NCBI RefSeq assembly: GCF_003182255.1
Contig: NZ_QGTQ01000002.1
Coordinates: 420,767 to 484,766, forward strand
DNA length: 64,000 nucleotides
Direction of reading: 5' to 3'
DNA from: Paenibacillus cellulosilyticus
GTDB taxonomy: Bacteria; Bacillota; Bacilli; Paenibacillales; Paenibacillaceae
Program-made: the position numbers and the translations under genes
Notes under the pieces: model-generated
What the model was told of the DNA's origin: nothing
Database searches by the model: none
What the model saw: the letters and a program-made list of their open reading frames with translations, nothing else
Part shown: piece by piece, positions 36,412 through 45,298 of the stretch
Layout: the number at the start of each line of letters is the position of its first letter
How positions within the stretch are numbered: the first letter of the stretch is position 1

Positions 36412-37032
36412 CTAGTTACGGAATATAAGCTCGTAGTAGATGTTGTAAATGAACTCGATAATTTGTTGAATGAGACTGAACACCAGCATGCCAAGGAATA
36501 CGATGATCGCCATGACTACAATCGTCAGCAGCATCGTCACGATCGTTTTCGTCACTGTATATTGATGAACCGTCATCATCCCGACAAACAGCAGCCATAT
36601 GAACCATAAGCCTGCAAACGAATTCAGCAAGTAAAAGAAGGACGACTCTTCATTCGTGATGAAGTTACTCATCAGCGTTGTCGGATAATAAATAAGAACA
36701 AGCGGCGTCAATGCATAAGCCGTCGTAATCATAATTTCTTTCAATCTGCCTTCTCCGTCGAGCAGCGTCGTAACGGACCAATTGCTTAGACACCATAGGA
36801 TGAAAGGCAGCAGTATGTATTTGAACTCGTCGATACTGTTCAAATACCGTGGATCGTTAAAATTCACGAGAAAGCCGGAAAATTGCTTCTGAATAATGAC
36901 CGCGATGATGAGAAGCAGCAGGATGAGCAGTGCGACAAGCCCTTTGCCCTTCTTCTCATATTTCATATCCCAGAAGCCGTCGAATGGACGCACGATGACA
37001 TGGAGCGGAAATCGAAGCCACTCATACTTCAT
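36412..37032 (-). CDS. Yip1-domain integral membrane protein
   Basis: A 206-residue protein with about five membrane helices (about 30-50, 70-95, 105-125, 135-160, 165-195) of the Yip1 family. Its function in bacteria is unknown. It starts MKYEWLRFPLHVIVRPFDGF, and GGAGG lies about 10 bases before the ATG, inside the end of the NHL gene, which it overlaps by 11 bases. Tight packing between the NHL and DUF5696 genes suggests the three products act together at the membrane. Confidence 0.87.
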   Translation of the reverse strand: MKYEWLRFPLHVIVRPFDGFWDMKYEKKGKGLVALLILLLLIIAVIIQKQFSGFLVNFNDPRYLNSIDEFKYILLPFILWCLSNWSVTTLLDGEGRLKEIMITTAYALTPLVLIYYPTTLMSNFITNEESSFFYLLNSFAGLWFIWLLFVGMMTVHQYTVTKTIVTMLLTIVVMAIIVFLGMLVFSLIQQIIEFIYNIYYELIFRN

Positions 37033-38482
37033 GTGAAATCAACCTCCTTCTTCTGCGAAAGCGAACCATCATCCATGCAGCCAATGACGCTAGCGCTATT
37101 ACCATGATCACGGTCATTGCCTGGCCGAAATGCTCTTTGATCACTTCACGACGGTACCGTTTGTAAGCGACCGAATAGTCCTTGCGATCCAATCCCAGCT
37201 TGAAGTATGTCATCGCTTCCTTATTGCGCTTCTCCATCAGGTACGACTTGCCGATACCGATATACGCGATATCATAGTTGCTGTTCAGCTTCAGAACCTG
37301 CTGCCAGACCTCTACGGCCGCTTGGTCCTGACCATCATTATGGAGTGCTACGGCTTGATTCACTGAACTGCCGAATGCAGTCGGTTTGAATTCTACAATT
37401 CTACCGCGGCCCTGATCCAATACAGCCATTCGATCTCCCATCGCTTCAATCGCAACTGGAAGCTTGAAGGTACCTAATTGATTGCCTTTGCCGCCAAATA
37501 CATAGAGCAGATTGCCTTCCTCGTCATAGGTGAAGATCCGGGAGCGAAGCGAGTCCAGCACGCTGTACATGCCGTTATCACGAACCTTGACGTCAACGAG
37601 TTGTGACGGTCCTCCATCGTTGCCCATCTGCCGATAACGAATATCGCCTTTGACCGGGAAATATCCATATCGCTTCAATACATCGTCGCCCGAGGGGCTA
37701 ATTCGCTTCACTGGCGTATCCGAGCCTGGGTCAATGTTCGTTGCGTATACGAAACCCTTCTTATCGATATCCACATTCGAGAACTCCGTTGGAATGAACA
37801 GGACCATCTTCGCCCGCTGCGCTTTGGTCGCGTACAGCCGCCAAGCATAATCCGCAGCATTCGGCTGCACCTTGTTCGTGCCGACGAAGCCGATGAAGGA
37901 GCCATCCGAATCGAATTGGACAATACCTTCAAACACGCCGCGCGTGACGACATATACACGCTTCGCACGGTCGACAGTCAGCTTGAGCGGTACAAAATCG
38001 AAATTCGATGCCAGAATATCCGATTTCGGATTCGCAATAATGCCAGCGAGCTGACCGTCCGAGTGCAGCATGACGACACGTTTATTCTCGGTGTCAGCGA
38101 TGTAGAGCGTACCGTCATCTGCTACGAACATGCCCTCCGGCTTGTTGAATCCATCCTGCTTGCCATTATTATCGAAGCTCTTAATGACAGTCTTGAGCTT
38201 CCAATTGCTGTCCATGACGACGATTCGATTGTTGCCTCTGTCCAGCACGTAGACACTACCATTGGCCGCATACATATCCGACGGCTCGAGGAAGTTGCCA
38301 ATGCCCAAACCTTCTCCGGTAATCGAGCGCGATGGCAGATAGGCTTCAGGTGAAGGAACCGCATCTTCCCAATAATTGTAGTTGTAGCTCTCGTACGGGG
38401 CGGACGCCGCAGCAGTCGGCGCAGCGCCCGATACGAGCATGACAATCGCCGCAAGGACGATCAGCATCCGTCTTGAACGCAT
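37022..38482 (-). CDS. Secreted NHL-repeat/TPR protein with C-terminal anchor
   Basis: A 486-residue protein with a signal peptide (MRSRRMLIVLAAIVMLVSG), an NHL-type beta-propeller (about 60-370, repeated units such as VYVLDRGNNRIVVMDSN and LYIADTENKRVVMLHSDG), a short TPR region (about 395-455), and a C-terminal membrane helix followed by RFRRRRR. The propeller probably faces outside and binds a ligand. The open frame runs to 38776, but GCGGAGGA fits ATG 38482 (or 38488) and gives the signal peptide. It lies 17 bases after the permease gene and overlaps the Yip1 gene. Confidence 0.88.
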   Translation of the reverse strand: MRSRRMLIVLAAIVMLVSGAAPTAAASAPYESYNYNYWEDAVPSPEAYLPSRSITGEGLGIGNFLEPSDMYAANGSVYVLDRGNNRIVVMDSNWKLKTVIKSFDNNGKQDGFNKPEGMFVADDGTLYIADTENKRVVMLHSDGQLAGIIANPKSDILASNFDFVPLKLTVDRAKRVYVVTRGVFEGIVQFDSDGSFIGFVGTNKVQPNAADYAWRLYATKAQRAKMVLFIPTEFSNVDIDKKGFVYATNIDPGSDTPVKRISPSGDDVLKRYGYFPVKGDIRYRQMGNDGGPSQLVDVKVRDNGMYSVLDSLRSRIFTYDEEGNLLYVFGGKGNQLGTFKLPVAIEAMGDRMAVLDQGRGRIVEFKPTAFGSSVNQAVALHNDGQDQAAVEVWQQVLKLNSNYDIAYIGIGKSYLMEKRNKEAMTYFKLGLDRKDYSVAYKRYRREVIKEHFGQAMTVIMVIALASLAAWMMVRFRRRRRLISHEV

Positions 38483-38499
38483 GAACATTCCTCCGCTCT

Positions 38500-39384
38500 T
38501 TAGTCTTTCATACCCGAAGTAGCCATCGTCTCGATAATCCGGCTCTGTGAGAAAATGAATAATGTAATCGGAACGCTCATCAGCAGCAGTGCAACAGCAG
38601 CACCCACGCCGGCGCGGGCAATACCGCCTTGAATAATTTGCGAAGAAGCATAGTGCAGTGACTTGAGCTGCTCGCTGTAGATAAAGCCGTTGCCATCCGA
38701 TCCCCACAAGAGCTGGAATAACAAAATAACAAGCGTCAGCCATGCCGGCTTCACGTTCGGCATAATGATGGACCACCAGATGCGATATTCAGTTGCGCCG
38801 TCTATCTTTGCAGCCTCAAGCAGCGCGTCTGGAATTTGCTCAATAAATTGCTTCATTAGGTACAGTCCAAGCGGGAAAGCGAACGCAGGCACAATGACCG
38901 CCCAGTAGCTGTTAATCATGCCGAGCCACGACATGATCATGTAGTTCGGAATTGCCGTAACAGCAGGCGTGAACATGAGCGACAGGACAACGATCGTGAA
39001 CAAGATGCCTTTGCCCGGGAAGCGATGCTTAGCCAGCGGATACGCAGCGGCCGAAGCCAGCAGCACGTGCCCGACGATCCCCATTCCTGTAATGAATACG
39101 GTGTTGAAAATATAGCGCGTGAACGGCACCCAGGAGTTGCCGAGCAAATTCATTAAGTCCGTAAAGTTGCTCATCGTCGGATTTCGAACGAACAACCTTG
39201 GCGGGAATAAGAAAATTTCATCAAGCGGCTTGAACGCATTGTTGATCGCGTAGATGAGCGGCAGCACCATGAAGGCGCCGAATCCAGCCAACAGAACAAA
39301 CAACGATACGGTTCCTGCGAATGAACGGTTTACCCTTTTCTTCCGAGGAAGCAGTCTTAACGTCATATTCATCCGTTCATTCAC
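38500..39384 (-). CDS. Carbohydrate ABC transporter permease (MalG type), first pair
   Basis: A 294-residue CUT1 permease with six helices and the EAA loop EAAKIDGATEYRIWWSIIMP. It overlaps the preceding permease gene by 8 bases, showing they are made together as a pair. The two binding-protein genes lie upstream in the same operon. Confidence 0.94.
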   Translation of the reverse strand: MNERMNMTLRLLPRKKRVNRSFAGTVSLFVLLAGFGAFMVLPLIYAINNAFKPLDEIFLFPPRLFVRNPTMSNFTDLMNLLGNSWVPFTRYIFNTVFITGMGIVGHVLLASAAAYPLAKHRFPGKGILFTIVVLSLMFTPAVTAIPNYMIMSWLGMINSYWAVIVPAFAFPLGLYLMKQFIEQIPDALLEAAKIDGATEYRIWWSIIMPNVKPAWLTLVILLFQLLWGSDGNGFIYSEQLKSLHYASSQIIQGGIARAGVGAAVALLLMSVPITLFIFSQSRIIETMATSGMKD

Positions 39385-40351
39385 CTACCTTCCGCAGCAG
39401 TTTTTGCACAATCAGGTTCGTGCCGACCATCAGCATAAACAGGACGGTCGCGATTGCCGATGCGTAGCCCATCTCGAAACGAATCGTACCGTAGTCGATC
39501 AAGTGGGTAACGATTGTTTCACCGGCGTAGTTCACGCTCGGGAAGCCGGCCAAGTAAATCGAAACGTCAGCTACGGCGAATGAAGTCGTCAACTGAATAA
39601 CGGCGCCGAACATTAACTGCGGACGCATCGACGGCAGCGTGACATACCACAGCTCCTGCCAGCGATTGCGAACACCGTCGACGGCAGCTGCCTCGTAGAG
39701 TGTCTTATCTACAGTCTGCAAGCCAGCTATGAAAGCGAGGAAGCCGGTACCAAGACTTAGCCACAACTGAACGAGAATTAAAATCGGCAGTATATACTCT
39801 TCTTTCTTCAGCCATTGAATCGGTTCATAGATGAAGCCGAATTTCATCAGCAGGCCGTTCATAATGCCGTAACGGTCTCCGGAGAAAATGATCTGCCAAA
39901 TAAAAAATATATTGCCTGATATGGATGGCGCATAAAACACAAGGGTCATGAGCGCGCGCACTTTAGGCGACATTTCGTTAATAATCCAAGCAAATACGAA
40001 GCAGGCAATATAGCTGACAGGTCCTGTGATCGCTGCGAAGAGCAGGGTGTTCTTGATCGCAATTAAGAACACGTCATCATCCAAGAACAGCCGTGAATAG
40101 TTCTGCCACCCGATAAAACGCGGAAACTCCAGCATGTTGAAATACGTAAAGCTGATCAGTACCGACATCACGACCGGGAGTACTGTGAACAAGCCGAAGA
40201 GCAGCATGTAAGGCGCAAGCAAAATGTACGAATGCTTGCTCACCTTCATTTGCCGTCTAAGCTCTGCCAGTTTCGCCCGTTTGACGCGCTGCGTCTCGGA
40301 AGAGGATCGTTCCGTCTGCAAGCCCGTCTCAGCTTTAGACAAAGAAGTCAT
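39377..40351 (-). CDS. Carbohydrate ABC transporter permease (MalF type), first pair
   Basis: A 324-residue CUT1 permease with six helices after a charged N-terminus of about 40 residues, and the EAA loop EAAAVDGVRNRWQELWYVTLP. It starts 15 bases after the stop of the large binding protein, its likely partner, and overlaps the next permease gene. Confidence 0.94.
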   Translation of the reverse strand: MTSLSKAETGLQTERSSSETQRVKRAKLAELRRQMKVSKHSYILLAPYMLLFGLFTVLPVVMSVLISFTYFNMLEFPRFIGWQNYSRLFLDDDVFLIAIKNTLLFAAITGPVSYIACFVFAWIINEMSPKVRALMTLVFYAPSISGNIFFIWQIIFSGDRYGIMNGLLMKFGFIYEPIQWLKKEEYILPILILVQLWLSLGTGFLAFIAGLQTVDKTLYEAAAVDGVRNRWQELWYVTLPSMRPQLMFGAVIQLTTSFAVADVSIYLAGFPSVNYAGETIVTHLIDYGTIRFEMGYASAIATVLFMLMVGTNLIVQKLLRKVGE

Positions 40352-40366
40352 TCCGGCATCCTCCTT

Positions 40367-43303
40367 CTAATTCGGCAGTCCGAATTCGGTCCGCTTCGTG
40401 CGGATTTCATCTTGAATGTACTGCACGTAATCCATTAGCGATTCTCTCGCTTCTGTCTTGCCATTCACGACTTTATAGAATGCATTGACCAGATGCCGTC
40501 CTGTGAAATAACCGCCTGGTACTTCTGGCACGCCTTTCACCGTATTGAATTGCTCCGACAGATTGCGATAGTCGGTAATCGGCCAAGGCAGTTCATCAAG
40601 CGCCTCAATATTCGCGGTCGGATAACGTGCCGCAGCCCCCATCAGACCTTCCATTTCACGGCCGAACTTCGTCTGCGCCTCGCTGCTGGTCCACCATTGC
40701 ATGAACTCCCACGCCGCTTCCTTATCCTTCGCCTGCTGCATCATGACAACACCGCTGCCGCCGCTAGGCACCGTACGGTCGATCGTTCCATCCTCCTGAA
40801 CCGTACCCGGAACAGGGACGAACTGCCACAATCCGTTAATCTCTGGCGCGAATACAGAAAGCGTGTTGTACATCGTATAATCCGCTATGCCAATCGGCAT
40901 CTCGCCTGTACGGAAACGGTTCGCGAAGTCGAATTCCTTCGGCAGCTTGTAGTCGGTGTAAAACTCGGTCCACTGCTTGAACGCCTCAATGGCAGTTCTG
41001 GAATCGAGGTCCGATTGCTTGCTGTCGTTCCGATAAAATTGTCCGCCATGCTGATAGAGCAGCAGCGTATAGATCGAGTTCGGCGGAATGTTCTCACCCG
41101 GATAAGCTGGCGTCAGGGTAAGCGGAAGGCCAAAATCCATATGCTTCTTATTCAATACCGCAAGCAGGCTGTACACATCGTCCCAAGTTTCCGGCACTTT
41201 CAATCCGAGCTCCTTCAAGACGTCCGTCCGATAGAACAGCATGTTGAACGTCTGTGTCTCCGGCAATGCGAAAGTACCGCCTTCATATCGATACGGCGTG
41301 ATAGCACTATCGCGGAATCGCTTCATGACATCATCAAAGCCCTCATACTTACTTAGGTCCTCAACCGCGTTACGCATCGCATAGTTCACCGGAATATCGC
41401 TGCCCACCTGCATCGCAACATCCGGCCCCTGCCCGGCTAATGTTGCTGGAAGCAGCGTCGACATATTGACCAGTTCGACATTGACGCTGATGCCCGTTTT
41501 CGGGGTAAAGCTGTCGTCGATCATCGATTTCAATGTCTGCGCCTGATCGCGTCCGCTGCCAATCCATACGGTGATGGTGCGATCCGTGCCTGCCGCAGCG
41601 ACGCTGCCGATTTTGCTATAGTCGATGAAGAAAGAGTACATGAATGTCGTCAACTCATGCAGCAGCTTCCGCCACCAGGAGGAGCCGCCTTTGGGCAGCT
41701 TCTTATCAGGCGAAGCAACGTAGATCGCGTCGATCTCAAGCGGCATTTCTCTCGCCCGCTGGATCCAAGTGCCAAGACCGCCTGTATTCGTTTTGAATGA
41801 GGTTAATTGCTTCGGAATGTAGTCCGGACGCTTGATCATATAATCAAGCTGATCGGCCATCGTATTGAGCAGCGCTTCCGCATCGCTCCGTCCGCCTGAC
41901 ATTTCCTTCAATTGCTTCGAGATCGAGGAGAGCCGTTTGCTCTCATCTTGAAACAATTCGAGCAAGCCAGGAATTTTCTCTTCCACTTTATAGTCACGGA
42001 ATGGGTCCGGCGAGCTGCTCGTAATCATCAGAATTTTACGGTACATCGCGTTCAGATTGAGCAGGCTGGTTTCAACTTCACGAATAAGCGGTGCGAATTG
42101 TCCCAGCCGATCTTCCAGACGGAGTTCATGCTTACCCTTCGTCAAATAAAATTCATACGGCTCATCGCCGCCAAGCACATCCATTCGATAGCCATTCTTA
42201 TACTTGAATGGGATCTCTTCCATTTCCTCGAACGGCACCTTGCCATCGATACTCAGACGTCGTACAGCATAAGTGCCTCGCACGAAGTTTTGCTGCGTAC
42301 GCATACCGATTTTATAAAGTCCTGTCTCCGGGACATCTATTTCCCAGGAAATCCATTGACCCGGCAGACGCCAGTTGTATCCGCCTATCGTATTGACCTT
42401 CACCTTCGATGCGCTATACGGATAAACGGATGCGCTTGCGCGTTCGCTTACTGGATATAAGGTAGGAGAAGACTTGTAGGTTGCTGCCTCGCCTTGTATT
42501 TCAATAAGCTGGCCTTCCGCAGCACGGTAGCCCTGCTTCTCATATTCCGCTTTGACATCCGCATACGTTTTTGGTTGTTCGATCGGCACAAACGACAGTT
42601 CTCGTATAACCATTGGCTCACGCTGCGAGACAAAGGAAAGGGTATGTTGACCCGCTGTCAAATGAAACGCAAACGGCTGGTCATACTTGCCGTCCATATC
42701 CTGCGCAAGCGTTGTCTGCCAGATCGGCGACTCTACTTGTTCTGGTCGGATGTCGTTGCCTTGATTATCCTGTCTAACCTCTTTCAGCTCATTGACCCAA
42801 GTACGATCGAATTTGATATAGGTGGCTTCGTAGAAAGGAAGTTTGCCATCAATTAGAACCGAGCGTTGAATCGCAGAGCTTTTGCCTTCAATCGGAAAAT
42901 AACGTACAGACAAGTTATATTGGCCCGTCTCTGGAACATTGAATGTCCATTCGACCGTTCCTTCTTCAGCTGTGACGATCGAGATGCCGTCCACCCCTTC
43001 ATAATTGTCCCGCTTTTCTACGGTCATCCCTTCCGTCCTCGAGTAGGACGAAGCCGGTATGACGATTGAGGCGGATGGATGCGCATCATTCGTATAGCTG
43101 TCTATGTATTCGTTATATGGCAGACGATCATCGATCGAAGCGAGCGTATCAAGCGAGTCAGCAGCAGCTGCGACCTCTGTTTGCTCCCCATTCGCTTCGG
43201 CCGATGCTGGCAAGGCCGCTGCCGACATGGCAACAGATCCAGCCAACAGAACAGCAATCGCACTTACCATCCATTTTCTAACCCGCCGTATGTCTTTGCC
43301 CAT
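40367..43303 (-). CDS. Large solute-binding protein with N-terminal CBM-like modules
   Basis: A 978-residue secreted protein. A Sec signal (about 1-35, ending ASA) has no lipobox cysteine. Two beta-rich modules (about 60-230 and 250-400, with QYNLSVRYFPIEGKSSA and LYKIGMRTQQNF) look like carbohydrate-binding domains. A helical linker (about 410-560) follows, then a family-1 solute-binding domain (about 570-950, with GPDVAMQVGSD, ETQTFNMLFYRTDVLKELG and EAAWEFMQWWTS). Normal binding proteins have about 450 residues. ATG 43303 has GGGGGG nine bases upstream. How it is held at the cell surface is unclear. Confidence 0.86.
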   Translation of the reverse strand: MGKDIRRVRKWMVSAIAVLLAGSVAMSAAALPASAEANGEQTEVAAAADSLDTLASIDDRLPYNEYIDSYTNDAHPSASIVIPASSYSRTEGMTVEKRDNYEGVDGISIVTAEEGTVEWTFNVPETGQYNLSVRYFPIEGKSSAIQRSVLIDGKLPFYEATYIKFDRTWVNELKEVRQDNQGNDIRPEQVESPIWQTTLAQDMDGKYDQPFAFHLTAGQHTLSFVSQREPMVIRELSFVPIEQPKTYADVKAEYEKQGYRAAEGQLIEIQGEAATYKSSPTLYPVSERASASVYPYSASKVKVNTIGGYNWRLPGQWISWEIDVPETGLYKIGMRTQQNFVRGTYAVRRLSIDGKVPFEEMEEIPFKYKNGYRMDVLGGDEPYEFYLTKGKHELRLEDRLGQFAPLIREVETSLLNLNAMYRKILMITSSSPDPFRDYKVEEKIPGLLELFQDESKRLSSISKQLKEMSGGRSDAEALLNTMADQLDYMIKRPDYIPKQLTSFKTNTGGLGTWIQRAREMPLEIDAIYVASPDKKLPKGGSSWWRKLLHELTTFMYSFFIDYSKIGSVAAAGTDRTITVWIGSGRDQAQTLKSMIDDSFTPKTGISVNVELVNMSTLLPATLAGQGPDVAMQVGSDIPVNYAMRNAVEDLSKYEGFDDVMKRFRDSAITPYRYEGGTFALPETQTFNMLFYRTDVLKELGLKVPETWDDVYSLLAVLNKKHMDFGLPLTLTPAYPGENIPPNSIYTLLLYQHGGQFYRNDSKQSDLDSRTAIEAFKQWTEFYTDYKLPKEFDFANRFRTGEMPIGIADYTMYNTLSVFAPEINGLWQFVPVPGTVQEDGTIDRTVPSGGSGVVMMQQAKDKEAAWEFMQWWTSSEAQTKFGREMEGLMGAAARYPTANIEALDELPWPITDYRNLSEQFNTVKGVPEVPGGYFTGRHLVNAFYKVVNGKTEARESLMDYVQYIQDEIRTKRTEFGLPN

Positions 43304-43397
43304 TCCGATCTGCCCCCCATTATGACTGAGACCCCCATCACGGATGGAGGTCCCAGTCATCCTCATGGAATTGTCTTAAATGCTTACCTCTCAAACG

Positions 43398-44792
43398 TTA
43401 TTGCTTGCCCAAGGCATCCATCGCCGCCTGCGCTTCCTGCTTATGCTTCTCTACTGCAGCCGTTACCGAAACGTTGTTATTCAGAATATCTTCCATCACC
43501 GTGTAGTAAGGGTAGTTCGCGTATGCTTCATCAAGCTGCGTCATGCCCGTGCCAGCGATATGATTGACTACCATATCGATGTCTTCTTGCGTTTTGTATT
43601 TGCCTTCCAGATAGTTCTGGCTTGGATATTCTTCGAGTGCCGGGATGTTATACAGCTCTTCGAAGATTTGGTATACGATACCAGGGTCCTTAACGCCTTT
43701 AGGGATAACATAGCCGTTACCCGTATTTTCCGAGAACGTAGCATCTTTGGTGCCGTTTGGTCCAAGCGGGAACGGTACGATGCCGAAATCTAACGTCGTG
43801 TCGCCCATCATCCATTCAGCGCCTGCCCACATTGCGGAGTCGCCGTCTTTGTACGTATCGCGCTCTGTCCATTCCGTTTTCTTGCCGCTCTTCACTTTAA
43901 CAACCTTGTCTACGTTCCACATCTTGTTGATGAGTTCAAGTGCAGCAATCGTGTTCGGATCCGTAAGTCCTTCTTTACCCGTCGTGTCGTTCGCGATTTT
44001 CGCGCCGTTCGCCGAAGCCAGGTGGCGTCCAAGCTCAGAAGACCAGCCTGCATAACCCCAACGATCGAGCTTGCCATCGTTGTTCGTATCTTTCGTTCCA
44101 AGCTTAGCGACCTCGAGGAATTTATCCCAGTTCCATTCGCCGTTGTTATACAACTGCTGCAAGTCTGGAAGGCCCAGCTCTTTGAAAATAGCACGGTTGT
44201 ACATAATACCCCAGCCTACATTGCTTGGCGTATTGAACATGTACTCTTCGCCCGCAATCGGTTTCATTTTGGACATCAGCTTATGTTCATTGTTGATGTC
44301 ACTGTCGCTCGTCGTAAACTCGCTCAATTTATAAAGTTGACCGGCCAGCGCACCGTTGAGAGCGTCCTTCGTTTCAACAATGCTTATGTCAGCCATAGGC
44401 GTACCTGCGATGACACCAGCCGTATACTGTTTCTGATAGTCGCCGTAAGGGACGTTCAAATAATTGATTTTTACGTTGTACTTCTTCTCTACTGCCGCTT
44501 GCTGTTCGATAAGCGCTTTGCCCGATGCCGAATCATCCTTCGGCGCCAAATCCCACCAAGCGGAGAGCGTAATCGTTCGTCCACCAAGATCGATTGGATC
44601 TGCAACAACCGGTTCAGGCTCATCCGTAACCGTCTCTTCTTTAGCCGGCTCCGTCGGTGTAGCTGTTTCTGTTTGTTTCGTGTCATCCTTGCTTGCCGTG
44701 CTGCCATCATCCTTGCTGCTGCTCGAGCAAGCAGCAAGCAGTACTAGCAACAAGCACATTACCGAGATTGAAAGCACTTTCATTTTTTTCAT
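43398..44792 (-). CDS. Carbohydrate-binding lipoprotein of ABC transporter
   Basis: A 464-residue family-1 extracellular solute-binding protein. It has a lipoprotein signal (lipobox LAAC, Cys22), a Ser/Asp/Thr/Glu-rich linker, then the binding fold with TITLSAWWDLAPKD, GVIAGTPMADISIVETKD, VGWGIMYNRAIFKELGLPDL and DSAMWAGAEWMM. It is the first gene of the glycan operon, usually the most expressed. GGAGG lies 8 bases before ATG 44792. It probably supplies sugar to one of the two permease pairs. Confidence 0.93.
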   Translation of the reverse strand: MKKMKVLSISVMCLLLVLLAACSSSSKDDGSTASKDDTKQTETATPTEPAKEETVTDEPEPVVADPIDLGGRTITLSAWWDLAPKDDSASGKALIEQQAAVEKKYNVKINYLNVPYGDYQKQYTAGVIAGTPMADISIVETKDALNGALAGQLYKLSEFTTSDSDINNEHKLMSKMKPIAGEEYMFNTPSNVGWGIMYNRAIFKELGLPDLQQLYNNGEWNWDKFLEVAKLGTKDTNNDGKLDRWGYAGWSSELGRHLASANGAKIANDTTGKEGLTDPNTIAALELINKMWNVDKVVKVKSGKKTEWTERDTYKDGDSAMWAGAEWMMGDTTLDFGIVPFPLGPNGTKDATFSENTGNGYVIPKGVKDPGIVYQIFEELYNIPALEEYPSQNYLEGKYKTQEDIDMVVNHIAGTGMTQLDEAYANYPYYTVMEDILNNNVSVTAAVEKHKQEAQAAMDALGKQ

Positions 44793-45001
44793 TACAACTT
44801 CCTCCCTCATAAGTATTGCGCAGCAATTACAACCATCCATCGCGACGCGGTTTAAACCGTTTCTGTTGACGCATGATGTGTGATGCTTGGCGAAACAACG
44901 CCGTTCTTGCCCCCTCACAGTGGTCGGCGCACAATCGCAGATGCTTTCCATCGTCTTGTTGTCCTAATTTTGTGATTGGAAATAAAAACATTTGCAAAAC
45001 A

Positions 45002-45031
45002 ATATTAGCATTCAATTCGTTTTATCGTCAA
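45002..45031 (-). promoter_or_regulatory. Main promoter of the glycan operon
   Basis: On the minus strand TTGACG (plus 45026-45031) and TAATAT (plus 45002-45007) have an 18-base spacer. The transcript would start near 44994 and have an untranslated leader of about 200 bases (44793-44994), in which I saw no known riboswitch. Confidence 0.65.
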
Positions 45032-45103
45032 TCGGTTTTTTAAAACTTGTTTGGTTCAGAAACACTTTGTTATTCCCTTGTCGACACTAGGTTTTAGGAG
45101 TAT

Positions 45104-45120
45104 TGATAACGCTTTCGACA
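45104..45120. promoter_or_regulatory. Candidate LacI-type operator 1
   Basis: TGATAACGCTTTCGACA has the central CG and A/T flanks usual for LacI/CcpA-type sites. It shares ACGCTTTC with the inverse of the site at 45182-45195. It lies upstream of the operon promoter. Confidence 0.4.
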
Positions 45121-45181
45121 TGATAGTTACAGGACTTTTGTCGATATAAGCCATTAATATTACGATTCTCAATTACAAAAC

Positions 45182-45195
45182 TGAAAGCGTAAACA
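45182..45195. promoter_or_regulatory. Candidate LacI/CcpA-type operator 2
   Basis: TGAAAGCGTAAACA differs at one position from the cre consensus TGWAANCGNTNWCA. It lies between the lacI-type gene and the first binding-protein gene, so it may bind the local repressor, CcpA, or both. Confidence 0.45.
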
Positions 45196-45244
45196 ATTTG
45201 CAAGTTTGTTATTACGTTTATTATTTTGTTATTTCATGTTTGCA

Positions 45245-45284
45245 TAAAAAAGAGGGACATTCTCCCTAAGAAGAATATCCCTCT
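45245..45284 (-). terminator. Terminator after the LacI-type gene
   Basis: On the minus strand AGAGGGATATTCT pairs with AGAATGTCCCTCT, followed by TTTTTT. It isolates the regulator gene from the operon it probably controls. Confidence 0.88.
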
Positions 45285-45298
45285 ATCGAACTACATCT

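Noticed and set aside
37022-38776. Longer N-terminus for the NHL protein
   Set aside because: The extra 98 residues overlap the upstream permease gene and remove the signal peptide from the start.
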